NCBI GenBank assembly: GCA_946807835.1
Contig: OX327704.1
Location: forward strand, 4,030,001 to 4,094,000
Direction of reading: 5' to 3'
DNA: 64,000 nt
DNA from: Ailanthus altissimus
Taxonomy: Eukaryota > Streptophyta > Magnoliopsida > Sapindales > Simaroubaceae
In this document: in pieces, positions 10,936-23,645 of the stretch
How positions within the stretch are numbered: the first letter of the stretch is position 1
Layout: each line of letters opens with the position of its first letter
Translations under genes and position numbers: made by a program
Notes under the pieces: generated by a model
Database searches by the model: none
The model's input: the letters and a program-made list of their open reading frames with translations, nothing else
Told to the model about the DNA's origin: nothing

Positions 10936-12020
10936 ATCGACTGCAACAAGGACAAACTGCATCAATTGGGTTATGATGCCTTGCCAAGTTCACAAATGTG
11001 GGCAGCCAGTCATATGCACATTTCCATGCAAAAATTTTGATTTTAGGGGGATGTTCAGCTTCCTCAAGAGACGCCACCATTTGGGTATTTCCAAATTCAT
11101 TGAGCTGCTTGCTATACCCTCAAGATGGCGACCTAACCAATAGCTGATCTTCAGCGAGAACATACTATTTTTGTCAAAGTACCACTAAATTGTGTCAGGC
11201 TGATTCGGACGGGTATCAGAGACAGGACTTGACAAGATCAGCTTCTGTTCTTCTAGTAGGAAGCCTTGTTGGATGACATCCATATTCCAATTGCCCGAAC
11301 TTCTTGTCAATTTAGTCACCGTTGTAAGTTCAGGTAGCTTATGTGGGTGAAGTGGTTTGAAAGATTATGGCCTGGGAAGCCAAGGACCATGGTAGATTAG
11401 AACAGCGGACCCATCCCTAGTCCTCTAACAAACTCCCTTGCGCATGAGTTCTTTGCCCCAGATGATGCTTTTCCGAACGAATGATGATGAAGGATATGCT
11501 TGCAAGAAAGATGTGTTAGGATACTAGTGACTACAGGACCCGAGTAAGAAGAGATTGGGGTCCTTGAACAAGTCTCCAAGCTTATTTTGCCAGTACCTAA
11601 TTGAAAGTGAAAAGGTTGCAAACCGCTAGGCCACCGTGTTCTTTTCGTTCACATAATTTCTCCCAACGGCACCAATGTATTTTCCTTTTATCTGCATCTC
11701 TATCCCACTAAAAACGAGCACACATAGGATAAATTTCAATGAAGAGAGAGGAAGGCAGCCAGATCAACTGCATATAATATATAGGAATGGAATATATCAT
11801 CGCCTTGATAAGCGCTTCAACGCCCACTAGCTGAGAATAACTAGGATTTCCAACCCTTGAACTTAATTCAAAATTTATTTTTGATGACAACAAATAAGTT
11901 TTTCTTATTTTTATTCAAAATCTAGGTAGCCCAAAATATTTTTCATGGCATCAAACTCTCATAACCTCGAAACAATTGGCTATTTGAGAGGACAAATTTG
12001 GTGAAATATTCGGTTCAACA

Positions 12021-13443
12021 TGATATGCATGTTTTATATATGATGTTATACCCATTTTAATTTGATAATTGCACATTTAAAATGTGAATATGTGACTTTT
12101 TATATGTATTAATAACATTTTATATGTATTAATGATATTTTATCGGCTTCAAGTTAACATAGTTTTTTATGTGTATTAATGACATTTTATAGCAATATAG
12201 TAAATTGCTACAATACTAGTGAATAATATTTTTGCTACAGTGCTCCGTGCCTAATTGCTAAAAAGTGACACCTAGGTGCCAAAAAACCCAAGTCTTAGCG
12301 CTTAGGCGCCAAACTCTATGGACACAAAGCTTGGCACCAAATTTTGGGGCCCAAGTCTTAGCGCCTAAGTATCAAATCAAGACTTTATAGGCAGAAAGCT
12401 TAACGCCTAAGTGCTGCCAATACTACAAATCATTTTTACACTTTGTGCCTTAATTTTAACGTCTATTTTTAGATCCTACATAAAGACGATTAAAAGCCTC
12501 ACTTATCATGAAGGAGAGAGCACGAATTTAAGAGCAAAAACTAAGAATTTCTAGCGAAAAAATGCATATTAGAGCTTGAAATCTTGAAGACCCTTAAAGA
12601 TTGAAACCCTAAAAGCTTCTCTAACAAGTTTCTCATTCTCATCTTATCTCATTTACTTTAATTTAAAGTTTATTTTTGTAATTTATGTTGTTTTGAACAT
12701 GGTTACTCTTATGAACTCTTGGATTATTTATTTATACATTTGACTATGGATAGCTAAATTTCTTGTTCTAGAACTTGATGGAACTCTTTTGAATACTATG
12801 TTTTGATGTTATTAGTTGGTTAATGACTATATCTTATATTTTTTTAATGAGCTTTTTTTGTGAGTTGAATGCTTCTAATTGAATTGAAAATTTGAATAAA
12901 TGATTTACACTTGTGGGTTATATGCTTGGAAAATTTTAAACCATGTGTTGGAATTAAAAAACATAGCCTTTGATTTTATTGATTTTAGAGACTAATAGAA
13001 TTAAAGTAATCATTTAAGGGTAGTTTAATACATGCATAGATAACAAGTTAGATAATGATATCAACTTGATTGTATCTCATTCGATGCTCGGGAAAGGTAA
13101 TGAGATTAGTTCTAAACCCTTGATTAATGAATTTATAAGATTAGTTGTTAATCACTAACTATAAAGAACATAGAAAAAGTAGAGTGAAATCAATACTTTA
13201 TGACTTGCCATAGAATTCAACTCTCTGTGATCTTCTTTAATTTTAGTTTTTCTCACCTTTAAATTCTTTAATTATTTTAGTGTTTTATCTAATCTAGATA
13301 AAGTTAAGTTGGTAGTACCATAGTACTTAGTATCAATTTAGAACATCAATCCCCGTGAGAATGATACTCACTCATCACTTTATTACTTACTCATAACCCG
13401 TGCACTTACGGTTACAATTCTTGTTTATTTAGTTTCACGAACA
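12021..13443 (+). mobile_element. 5' LTR of gypsy element Y
   Basis: It starts TGATATGCATG and ends TTTCACGAACA. Its counterpart at 35699-37038 matches along its length with scattered changes. The five bases before it (CAACA, 12016-12020) nearly match those after the 3' LTR (TAACA, 37039-37043), a decayed TSD. A block of AGCGCYTARGYRCCAA-type units lies at 12262-12420 and CTGTAGC-type words at 12196-12240. It interrupts the LINE. Confidence 0.8.
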
Positions 13444-13450
13444 AGTTTAC

Positions 13451-13470
13451 TATGCCATTGTCGGTGATTT
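13451..13470 (+). other. Degenerate primer-binding site of Y
   Basis: TATGCCATTGTCGGTGATTT follows the LTR by eight bases. It is a decayed form of the TGGCGCCGTTGCCGGGGA site used by Athila/Tat-type gypsy elements and better preserved in W and G. Confidence 0.6.
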
Positions 13471-13596
13471 TTGAATTTTTGCTAATATTGTGGATAAGTA
13501 ACTTGATTTTAATTTAGTAATTTATTATCTTTTGTTCTTGTTGTGTTTTGGTTGTTATGGAAAATATTTTGAAGGTTTATAAAAAGAGCTCGTAGC

Positions 13597-14372
13597 TTGG
13601 AGCTTTTGTCTTTTGATCACGAAGCTAAACACACTTTACGAAGGCTTAAGAGAGAAAGGGAAAATCTTGCTCAAGCTACAGCCGATGACAACAACAACCA
13701 CCAACCACGGGCTTTCTGGGACTATTTTAAGCCCTTGATCAATGAGAATTATCCATGGATCCAAAGTCAAGGGGTTTAAGCCAACAATTTTAAATTGAAG
13801 CCAGTCCTTATTAATATGGTGCAACAAAATTAGTATAATGGTTTGCCAAGTGAGGACCTAAATATTCATCTTGCTATGTTTTTGTTGATATGTGACACCA
13901 TCAAGATGAATAGGGTCCCAAATTATGTTATTAAGCTATACTTGTTCCCTTTCCCACTTAAGGATAAGGCAAGAGGTTGGCTTCAATCTTTGTAACTATA
14001 GAGTATTACAACATAGAAAGAGTTAGCCCTAAGGTTCCTCAATAAATTCTTCTCACCATCAAAGACTTTTCAACTCTGTAACTCAATTTCACCAATTAGA
14101 TTTCAAGCCACTCTATGAATTGGGAGCAGTTCAAGGACCTTATTAGGAAGTGCCTCTGACATGGATCCAAAGATTAGTTCTAAATACAATTCTTCTACAA
14201 TAGTCTAAATGGGCCAATTAGAACCATTGTAGATGCAGCAACAAGAGCTTCTTTGTTGTCAAAAATGGCAAAAAAAGCCTAAGTCTTGTTGGAGGAAATG
14301 GTATACAATAAGTACCAATGGCTTAATAAGAGGTCTATTATAAGAAAGGCCTCCGAAATACATAAAGTTGAT
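13597..14372 (+). pseudogene. Gypsy Y gag fragment
   Basis: Frames broken by stops and shifts spell an Athila/Tat-type capsid: an N-terminal block with DDNNNHQPR, then PSEDLNIHLAMFL, a KLYLFPFPLKDKARGWLQSL block (13935-13995), a FLNKFFSPSKT block (14035-14060) and an AKKAYALLEEM-like block near 14270-14310. This order is that of the Retrotrans_gag family seen in W, V and G. The frame ends abruptly at 14372, where the LTR of Z begins. Protease and later domains of Y are absent; Y resumes only as a non-coding tail at 34263. Confidence 0.75.
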
Positions 14373-15786
14373 TGATGAACACTTAAAATTACATATTTAA
14401 TAAGGTTTTACATCATTGTTTTGTATTATTAGTGTCTTTAACCCCCCTAACTTAAGTATATTTATAATATTATACCTAATTAGCTTTTTAACTATTTTAT
14501 GGTAGGTTTGGTAAAATAGGCATAACTTTTTACTTAAGAATCCAATTAGAGTGATTCTTAATTCTATGAAGATTTGACTCAATGGGTTAAAATATTGTAT
14601 TTTACAAGATATTTGAAATTTGAGCGTTTAGAAGGGTGAAACTAGCCTAGAATAGAACTGATCTGCAATACAGGCCCAGTCCAAACAGTCGATAGTATTT
14701 GGCCCATAACTATAGAAATACTATCTAATACATATGAGACATCTCAATTTGGAAAGATAAAAGACTTATCTACAACTTTTATCTTTTTGAGTGAAAAATA
14801 ATTCGAAAAACATCAATTCTAAATTGGACAATCAAGTAGGTGCATTAATGATAGTCAATACAAATTAGTTGTCACCCTTCTTGACTTTCATCCAATTGGT
14901 TCCCTCTTCATTTTTCTTGATTTATCTATATTTTTTCATAAATAAGTAGCTTGTTTATGCCCAAAACATGTAATTAAAAAGCTAAATTTTAGTTCAAAAT
15001 ACTTGTCTTTTGTATTATCTCTTTGTAGTATTATTTCTCTTGTTTACTATTCTAAAGTCATATTATCTTTTCTTCCCTCTCTTTTCTTTTTCTTTAGTTT
15101 TATTATGTGGAAGTCATTTTCTTTTTACTAAGGTGAAAGGGTGAATTTAAGATATACTTAACTCTTATTCATGAATTTAATGTTTCATTCTTAAGTTTTA
15201 CAAATTTATATATGATGTATTTATTTTGTTTGCAATATTAATACTCGTTCTAGTAAAGTGGTGTATCTTAATTTATTATAGACAAATTTATAGTTGGCAC
15301 AATAAATTATTCAAACCATTTATAAGATTTGGTATTGATACCATTTCTTGTAAAGTAGGAATCTTGATTTATTGTAAACAAATATAAAGATTGGTATAAT
15401 AAATACTTGAACCCATTTATAAGATTTGGTGTATAATAATTGAAAAAAATAAATATAAGTTAATATATAAATGATAATGAACTTTAATTGTTATATCTCC
15501 TAATTGGAACCTTCTTTGTGTGAGGATTCCAATTGAGTTATAAAAAGAATTGAATATATTTTTATTTCATATGCCAAGAGTGGATCCCTTTAACCTTAAC
15601 TTTTATTTAATTAGTTAATTGAATTATTATTTGTAAACATCGTATACTACTTTAATTGTCTTTAAAATATTTATAGTTTATAATTTTAATTCCACTTCTC
15701 TGTGGATCGATGCTGTTCTCATCAGGTTATTTATTTCTTTGACAATCCTACACTTGGGAATAATTTTTTATATTTGGAACGTGTCA
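14373..15786 (+). mobile_element. 5' LTR of gypsy element Z
   Basis: It starts TGATGAACACTTAAAATTAC and ends GAACGTGTCA. The second copy at 19276-20706 matches throughout. It is inserted in the Y gag at AAAGTTGAT. A matching TSD is not found after the second LTR. Confidence 0.85.
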
Positions 15787-15793
15787 AGTTTTT

Positions 15794-15811
15794 TGGCACC
15801 GTTGCCGAGGA
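15794..15811 (+). other. Primer-binding site of Z
   Basis: TGGCACCGTTGCCGAGGA follows the LTR by seven bases and differs at two positions from the standard Athila-type site TGGCGCCGTTGCCGGGGA. Confidence 0.85.
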
Positions 15812-16218
15812 AGTGAAATTAACTTTTTTTTTGTTTTATTTTCAAGAAAGCTAAGCCTCCTAACTTGCTTTACTTTATTTATTCTTCACTTGTTATTTTC
15901 ATGGAAGGTTAAGCCTCATACTCTTTATTTACTAACATTTTATTATCTTAATCTAAGATTGACTAATCTAACTTCTAACTATTTATCTAACTTTTATTTT
16001 ATTGTTAGCTTTACCCATTTTATTTGTCTTTATTTAATTTTTTTCTTTTTTTCTCTTATTTGTATTATTTAGTGTTATTTTATTTTGTTTAATTTCTTTG
16101 TATGAGTGGTTGGTTTCGAGATCTTAATTCTCATCGTTTGGTTAAAGGTAATTTCAAAACTTTCTTTGATAATTTGTTTTATTCTCCTTTATCTTCTCAT
16201 TGTTCACCAATTAACATC

Positions 16219-17415
16219 ATGACTAATAATCAAATTGAGGAACTCATAAACCCAAAGGACAATCAGTCCCAACATAATGACCATAACCAACCTAGGACAC
16301 TTAGAGACTACATGAACCTTATACGAACCGGTGCACCATCTTGCTTAGTCTTTCCTCCAGATGCAACACATTTTAATTTTAAGCCGGACATTATCCAACT
16401 TTTACCCACTTTTCATGGCTTAGATGCAGAGAACCCTTACCTACATCTAAGAGAATTTAAAGAAGTGTGTAACATATATAATGACCAAAATTATATTATG
16501 AACACAATTTGACTTAAGCTTTTTTCTTTTTCTTTAAAAGATAAAGCTAAAATATGGCTACAAAATCTTAGGCCATGATCCATTTTTTCATGGGATGAGA
16601 TATAACAACAATTCCTAAAAAACAAACTTCTTCCCCATAGAACAAATTCTGTCAAAAGCCAAATTACCACTTTTGCCCAAAAACTAGGAGAGACCATTTA
16701 CCAATGTTAAGAAATGTATAAAGAAATACTTAATACCTATCCTCATCACAGCTTTGAAACTTGGAGATTAGTCTTAAATTTCTAAGAGGGCTTAACATCC
16801 CAAGTTAGACAAATGGTAGAAATGATGTGTAATAGAACATTTGAGGATAAAGACCCAGAAGAGGCAATGAACTATCTAGACTTACTAATAGAAAATGCTC
16901 AAAATTAGGACACTGCTGGTACATGTGAGGTACCTAGAAAAACTCAAACCACTACATCTAGTGGAGATATTTATCATCTTAGGAAAGACCATAACCTTCA
17001 AGGCAAATTAGCATCCCTAGCTAGAAAAGTCAAAATCTTAGAAATGAAAAAGAGCGGTCAATTAGAATTTGTTCAAGAAATTATGTGTCACATATATGAA
17101 ACCCATGATTACTCCACCAATGATTGCCCAACTTTTCCTACATTTAAGGAATGTCTCCATGAACAAGTTAATGTTCTAAACACATTTAAGCGGTCAAACA
17201 ATAACTCATATTCACAAAACTACAATCCAAGTTGAAGAAATCACCCAAATTTTAATTTGAGGAATAACATTCAAGCACAGGCTTGACAACCACCTTTTCA
17301 ATCATACCAAATTTTTTAAATCCATCAAGGTTATGCACCATATGTCCCACCTCCTAAGAAAAATCTTAAAGAAACTTTGCATGCATTCATTGAAAAGCAA
17401 GAGTCTATTAAAGCG
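16219..17415 (+). pseudogene. Gypsy Z gag (Athila-type), broken
   Basis: An ATG at 16219 opens a frame with the block RTLRDYMNLIRTGAPSC, followed by the capsid core FKPDIIQLLPTFHGLDAENP and a FSFSLKDKAKIWLQNL block (16525-16570). Further on come ILNTYPHHSFETWRL (about 16730), QMVEMMCNRTFEDKDPEEAM and LDLLIENAQN (16810-16905). These are hallmarks of Athila gag in the Retrotrans_gag family. The zinc-finger-like end (CHIYETHDYSTNDCP) is near 17085. At least four stops interrupt it. The divergence from the Y, W, V and G gag sequences marks Z as a separate lineage. Confidence 0.85.
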
Positions 17416-17427
17416 ATTATCATTTAA

Positions 17428-18300
17428 ATGCAAGTAGTTCAGGAAGTCAACACACGGATCAAATTAAAACAATTATCACTCTTCGAAACGGTAAGATTGT
17501 TGAAAAACCCATTCCTAAGCCTCATGAGAATGATGAATCAATATTTAAGGGTAAAGAAAGCGTTGAACCTATACTTCGTGAAGAAAACACCAAACTCTCA
17601 CCTCCACCCCTATTTTCTTATGCATTACATAATGCTAAGAAGATCAATCATTGAAAATTTTGAAATCTTCAAACAAGTAAAAGTTAATATTCTTTTATTA
17701 TATGCTATTAAACAGGTTCTCTCTTATGCAAATTTTTTGAAAGATTTATACACAGTAAAAGGAAAACTGAATATGAAAAAGAAAGCAATTTTAGCTGAAC
17801 AAGTAAGTGCTATTCTTCATAACAATAATGCTTTGAAATATAGAGACCCTAGTTATCCTACAATTTTATGTATTATTGAAAGTCATAAAATTGAACAAAC
17901 CTTACTTGATCTTGGTGCTAGTGTGAATTTACTGCCATATTCAGTTTATCAATAGCTCAATCTCGGTGAGTTAAAATCAACTTCTGTAACTCTTTTATTT
18001 TCCGATAGATTAATAAAAGTGTCAAGAGGGATAGTGGAAGATATTTTAGTTCAATCTGATAAATTCATATATCTTGTAAATTTTATTGTTTTAGACACAA
18101 AACCTGTTAAAGAATATAATTCGATACCAATTATTTGGGTCGTCTATTTTTAGCAACTTCTAATACTTTGTTTAATTACAAAAATTGAGTAATAAAGCTT
18201 TCATTTGGAATCATAACACTTGAACTCAATGTTTTCAATATGTGTAAGCAACCATATGATGAGGAGGATGAAAGTGAATAAGCCAACATGATTTAAAAGA
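17428..18300 (+). pseudogene. Gypsy Z retropepsin-type protease, broken
   Basis: The frame at 17428-17955 ends in the aspartic protease active-site block LLDLGASVNLLPYSVYQ (17905-17955), with the usual D[TL]GA arrangement in its Athila form (DLGAS). After a stop it continues with RGIVEDILVQSDKF (18028-18070), FIVLD (18084) and an IPIIxGRLFLATSN block (18130-18160). It would release gag and pol proteins from the polyprotein. RT does not follow; the sequence jumps to the element tail. Confidence 0.8.
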
Positions 18301-18401
18301 TTGTGGAGGATCATATTCAAAAAGAGAATTCTATTGATCGCTTAGAAATATGTCTAATGAATTCATTTGAGACAAATATACAATTAGATCCTGAAATCTC
18401 A

Positions 18402-19275
18402 AAATTATTTATTGAGCACAATACTAAACCTTGTGGTAAGATGGATGATTCAATATATATAGCCAAGAAAATTTTCATGTTTAAGTACACATATTCTTTT
18501 CTAAACTCACACATCTTTTTTGAGTAAGTAGAGAGGTTTGAGATAGTAGCTTATGAACTTTCATTGATCTTATAAAATTGTTAATTTTTGTTTGAAATAA
18601 TATTATTTGGGATGAGGAATGATTCGGTTGCTTATCTAAAGGATGATTAAAAAATATTTGTAAAGAAATATTATGGTAAAAAAATTGCTCTTATTTTGTA
18701 ATGATTTCTTATGTCTTCCAAAAACAAAAAAAAAATAAGTCAATTCAGTTCAATTAAGTCTACGTTCAATTTTAGAAGACAAAATTCATTAAGTAGTAAT
18801 TTTATCACCGGACTCTCTATTCATAAGATTCGTATAAAATAATTAAAGTCTTAAAGCTAGCATGTGGAAAGAATGGTTTGACTCTAGACAATTGATTTTC
18901 ATATCTTTGGATCAATGTTAGTTTATCTGTTTGTCCTTAAATGTAACATTTTCTTGAGTGATTATCTGCTTTCCAACTCCATGAGTAAAATCCTAACCTG
19001 TTAAACAGTTATTCACCTGTGAGGATATAAAGTTAAGGCTTTTACTTGGAGAAAATTTTCAAGGCTATATATGTTGTGGTTTATGGTAAGAATGTTTTGG
19101 CTTAATTCACACACACATACACACACCCACACACACAATTTTGGAAGTTATGATTGAAATAACCTTAATAGCAATTGTAATCTTGAACTGATATTTTGTT
19201 TGAAATACTTAGGTAGTGTTTAAATTTTATTTATGCTTAAATTATTAGGGCCTAGAAATAAGCTGGTCGGGGATG
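18402..19275 (+). repeat. Non-coding tail of Z (first copy)
   Basis: From about AAAATTATTT at 18402 the sequence closely matches 25645-26279, including GGTAAGATGGATGATTCAAT and ACTCACACATCTTT. It ends in a purine-rich stretch (GCTGGTCGGGGATG) just before the 3' LTR, a likely polypurine tract. The protease-to-tail junction near 18402 therefore marks a large internal deletion. A CA-rich microsatellite lies at 19107-19138. Confidence 0.75.
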
Positions 19276-20706
19276 TGATGAACACTTGAAATTATACATT
19301 TAATAAGTGTTTTACATAATTATTTTGTATTACTAGTGTCTATAACACTCCTAACTTAAGTATGTTTACAATATTATACCTAATTAGCATTTAACAATTT
19401 TGTGGTAGGTTAGGTAAAATGAGCATAACTTTCTACTTATGAATCTAATTTGAGTGATTCTTGATCTTGTGAACAACTGACTCAATGGGCTAGCATATTA
19501 TATTCACAAGATATTTAAAATTTGAGGGTTTATAGGATGAAAATATCCTAGAATAGAACTGATTTGTGGTATAGGCTCAATCCGAACAATCATCCATATT
19601 TGGCCCATAACTATAGAAATACATATTTAATACGTATGAGACAAATCAATTTTATTAATAGAAGAGACTTATATATAACTTTTATCTTTTGAGTGATAGC
19701 TAATTCAGACCACGTCAATTTTAAATTGGACAATCAAGTGAATGCATTAATGATCATAAATGCAAATTAGTTACCACCCTTCTTGACTTTTATCATAAAA
19801 GTGGTTCCCTCTTCATTTGTCTTGATTTATCCATGTTTTTATATAAATAGGTGGCCTATTTATGCCCAAAGTATGTAATTATAGAGCTATATTTTAGTTC
19901 AAAACACTTGTCTTTTATATTATCTATTTGTAATATTATTTCTCTTGTTTACTATTCTAAAGTCATGTTATCTCTTCTTCCATCTCTTTTCGTTTTCTTT
20001 AGTTTTATTATGTCCAAGTCATTTTCTTTTTGCTAAGGTGAAAGGGTGAAACGCTTGGCTAGGTAATAAGATATACTTAACTCTTATTCATGAATTTAAT
20101 ATTTCATTATTAAGTTATGCAAATTTATATATGATGTATTTATTTTGTTTGTAATATTAATACCCTTTCTAGTAAAGTGGTGTTTCTTATTTATTATAGA
20201 CAAGTTTTATAGTTGACACAATAAATTTTTGAAACTATTTACAAGATTTGGCGTAGGTACCCTTTCTTATAAAGTGGGAATCTTGATTTATTGTAGACAA
20301 ATATAAAGATTGACATAATAAATACTTGAACCCATTTATAAGATTTAGTGTATAATAATTTAAAGAAATAAATACAAGTTAATATATAAATAGTGATGAA
20401 CTTTAATTGTTATATCTTCTGATTAGATCCTCCTTTGGGTAAGGATTCCAATTGAGTTATAAAAAAAGTTGAATATATTCTTATTTCTTATGCCAAAAGT
20501 GGATCCCCGTAAGCTTAAATTTTATTTTAATTGATTAATTGATTTATTATTTACAAATATCTTATACTGCTTTAATTATCTTTAAAGTGTTTATAGTTTG
20601 TAATTTTAATTCCACTTCTTTGTGGATTGACCCCGTTCTCAACGAGTTATTTATTATTTCAACAATCCTGTGGTTGGGAATAAACTCCTATATTCTAGAC
20701 GTGTCA
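19276..20706 (+). mobile_element. Second (3') LTR of Z
   Basis: It starts TGATGAACACTTGAAATTAT and ends TAGACGTGTCA. It is clearly the partner of 14373-15786, with scattered substitutions. Unusually it is followed not by host DNA but directly by gypsy reverse transcriptase sequence. Confidence 0.85.
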
Positions 20707-23440
20707 AAATGCATTAATCCTTTGCCTTGGACACATAGAATACACCTAGAGGATAATGCTAAAAAATTTCAACAATCTCAAATGAGATTAAATCCACATA
20801 TGAAAGAGGTAGTGAGAGCTGAAGTTCTCAAGTTACTTTAAGTAGAAATCATCTATCCTATCTCAGACAGTAAGTGGGTATGTCCTACTCAGGTAGTAGC
20901 AAAAAAATATGGAATCACAGTCATTGAAAATGACAAAGGTGAGTTAAGACCAACTCGAGTCTCATATAATTTGAGGATGTTCATAGATTATAGGAAATTG
21001 AACTTTGCCACTATAGAAGACCATTTTCTCTTACCATTCCTTAACCAAATTTTTGAAAGAGTAGCAGGACAGCCCTACTATTTCTTTTTAGATGGCTATT
21101 CTGGCTATTATCAAATTCCTATAGCACTAGAGGACCAAGAAAAGACTACCTTCACATGCTCTTTTGGGACTTTTGCTTTTAGAAGAATGCCCTTTGAACT
21201 TTGTAATCCCCCAGTAACATTTTAAAGATGTATGTTACGTATTTTTAGTGACATGGTTGAGTATTATTTATAGGTTTTCATGGATGATTTAACCATGTTT
21301 GGAAATTCTTTTGATGATTATCTTGAAAACTTAGAAAATGTCTTAAAAAGATGTGAAGAAAAGGATCTTATGTTGAATTGGGAAAAATGTCATTACATGG
21401 TTACTTCTGAAATATTTTTGGGACATGTAGTGTCTTCTAATAAAATTGAAATGAATAAGGCAAAACTCAAACTCATTATTCATTTGCCCCTTACCAAAAA
21501 CTGTTAGAGAAGTTCGGTCTTTTTTAGGATATGCTGAATTTTATAGGAGGTTCATCAAAAAATTTAGTGTTATATCTAGACCTCTTTGAAACCTTTTCGC
21601 AAAAGATGTATCATTTGAGTGGACTCAAGAGTGTTAAAATTTGCTTGAAAAATTAATTAACCTCTTAACATCAGCTCCTATCATACAATCTCCTGACTGT
21701 TCTTTACCTTTTGAGCTCATGTGTGATGCTAGTGTCTATGCTGCTGGTGCTGTATTGGGACAAAGAAAGGAATGTAAACCCTATGTAATTTATTACGCAA
21801 GTAGAACTTTAAATAATGCACAAATGAATTACACAAATACTGAAAAAGAATTATTTGCTATAATATATGCATTAGAAAAATTTTGTTCTTACTTAATTGG
21901 TTCTTCAACTGTTGTGTTTACTGACCATGTTGTAAGGTACTTAATGTTAAAATAGGATGCAAAACCAAGACTGATTCAATAAATTCTATTGCTTCAAAAA
22001 TTTAATATCACTATCAAGGATAAGTAGAAAGCTGATAATGTTATTGCAGATCACTTATCAAGACTCGCACCAGATTCATCAACAAAAATAACACCCATTA
22101 ATGATTTTTTTTCTGCTGAATTTTTATTTTCTACTGTTACAATGCCCTGGTATGCTAATATTGTTAATTTTTTTGTAACAAGATAAATGCCACCTCAATG
22201 GAATACTCAAGAAATAAAGAAATTTTTAACTAAGGTAAGAAAGTTTTATTGGGATGATCATTATCTCTTCAAATATTATCCTGACCAAATATTTCGAAGA
22301 TGCATATCCGATAATGAGGTAAGTAGAGTTATTAAATTTTGTCATTCTGAAGTATGTGGGGACATTTCTCATTAAAGAAAACAGCTGCAAAAATCTTGTA
22401 GTATTGATTTTATTGGCCCACTTTATTTAAAGATACACATGCATTTTTATAACATGTGAAAATTGTCAAAAATTGGGATCCATTTCAAAACGAAACATGA
22501 TACCTTTGAACCCCATTCTTATTATTGAAATCTTTGGTTGTTGGGGGATAAATTTCATAGCACCATTTTCACTATCATTTTGATTTACGTATATCTTAGT
22601 CGCTGTAGATTGTCCAAAAATGGATTGAGACTATTCCATGTCGAAATAATGACCATAAAATAGTCATGAAATTTTTGAAAGAAAATATCTTAAGTTATAG
22701 AATCCCTCGAGCCATTATAAGTGATGGGGGTAAGCACTTTTATAATAGGCCATTTGAAACATTAATGAAAAAATATAGTATTACTCATAAAGTTGCCAAC
22801 CTTTATCATCCTCAAACAAGTGGACAAGTTGAATAAGCAAATAGGGAGATAAAATAAATTTTGGAAAAAAAACTGTAAACCAAAATCGTAAAGATTGGTC
22901 TTTAAGACTTAATGATGCACTTTGGGCTTATAGAACTATTTGTAAAACTTCATTGGGTATGTCTCCTTATAGGATAGTTTATGAGAAACCTTATCACTTA
23001 CCTGTGGAACTTAAGCATAAAGCCTACTGGGCCATTAAAACTTTCAACGCAAATCTTGATTCTACTGGACAGATACGTAAATTACAAATAAATAATCTTG
23101 AAGAATTGAGAAATGATGCATATAAGAATTCAAAAATTCATAATGCTAAAATTAAAACTTTTCATGATCAAAAACTTTAAAGAAAAACATTTGATGTTGC
23201 TCAGAAGGTTTTACTTTAAATTCTCAACTAAACATATTTCCTGAAAACTTTAGATCAAGATAAGTGGCCCTTTTATTGTGAAACATGTGTATCTTTATGG
23301 AACAATTGACATTGAAAATCTTAGAAATTGTAATATGTTTAAGGTAAATGGGTAAAGATTCAAGCCGTTTCTAGAAAACCAAACTTTTCATGAAGAATTT
23401 ATGTCTTTATCTGACCCTTGTTACGAGACCAATTAATCTT
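20707..23440 (+). pseudogene. Gypsy RT-RNase H-integrase (Z-type pol), broken
   Basis: Starting inside the polyprotein at a THRIHLEDNAK block, one frame covers RT with few stops: PISDSKWVCPTQVV, FIDYRKLNFAT (20977), FLDGYSGYYQIPIA (21096), FRRMPFELCN (21177) and the catalytic VFMDDLTMFGNSFDD (21273), which keeps both aspartates. After a frameshift near 21505 come [12 protein letters not shown], RNase H blocks FELMCDASVYAAGAVLGQ (21709) and NYTNTEKELFAI, and ADHLSRLAP (22048). Integrase follows with a zinc-binding remnant near 22345, a core block HPQTSGQVE (22810), LNDALWAYRT (22910) and the C-terminal FKVNG-like end near 23340. The RT region is much better preserved than the integrase. Gag and protease that should precede it are missing. 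Confidence 0.9.
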
Positions 23441-23645
23441 TGTTTATATAAAAACATATTTATATATTCATCTTCTAACTTTCTTTGTTTTGTTTTCATG
23501 CTTATAGGTAGTTTAGTATTTTTGTTAAATTTTTATTTTGCACCCTAATTAAGTGGCGAATAATGGTACTCTGTGACATTCAAGTTGGTTTTATCAATTT
23601 CTCATAATTATTAATATCTTATCTTCTTCCCCTTTTTAAAAAAAA
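23441..23645. other. Short spacer after the Z-type integrase
   Basis: T-rich bases with no coding signal recognised. Confidence 0.4.

Larger units (their letters stand above)
10660..12020 (-). pseudogene. LINE (L1-like) 3' part: RT end, zinc-binding domain, RNase H
   Basis: Read from 12020 downwards, the broken frames give a YLGLP-like remnant, an ALIKAMIYSIPIYYMQ block (11805-11760), a WDRDADKRKIHW block (11690) and a KEHGGL block typical of plant L1-type reverse transcriptases. Then comes a zinc-binding RT-associated domain (PPKIKIFAWKCAYDWLPT with CPCC, 11045-10940), followed by an RNase H-like block (GLKLAHDAGFQSIILVSDAS, 10885-10830). The zinc and RNase H domains are much closer together than usual, and copies of a 16-bp palindrome lie at the junction. 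Gypsy Y begins exactly where this piece stops, and the upstream LINE sequence resumes at 37039. Confidence 0.85.
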
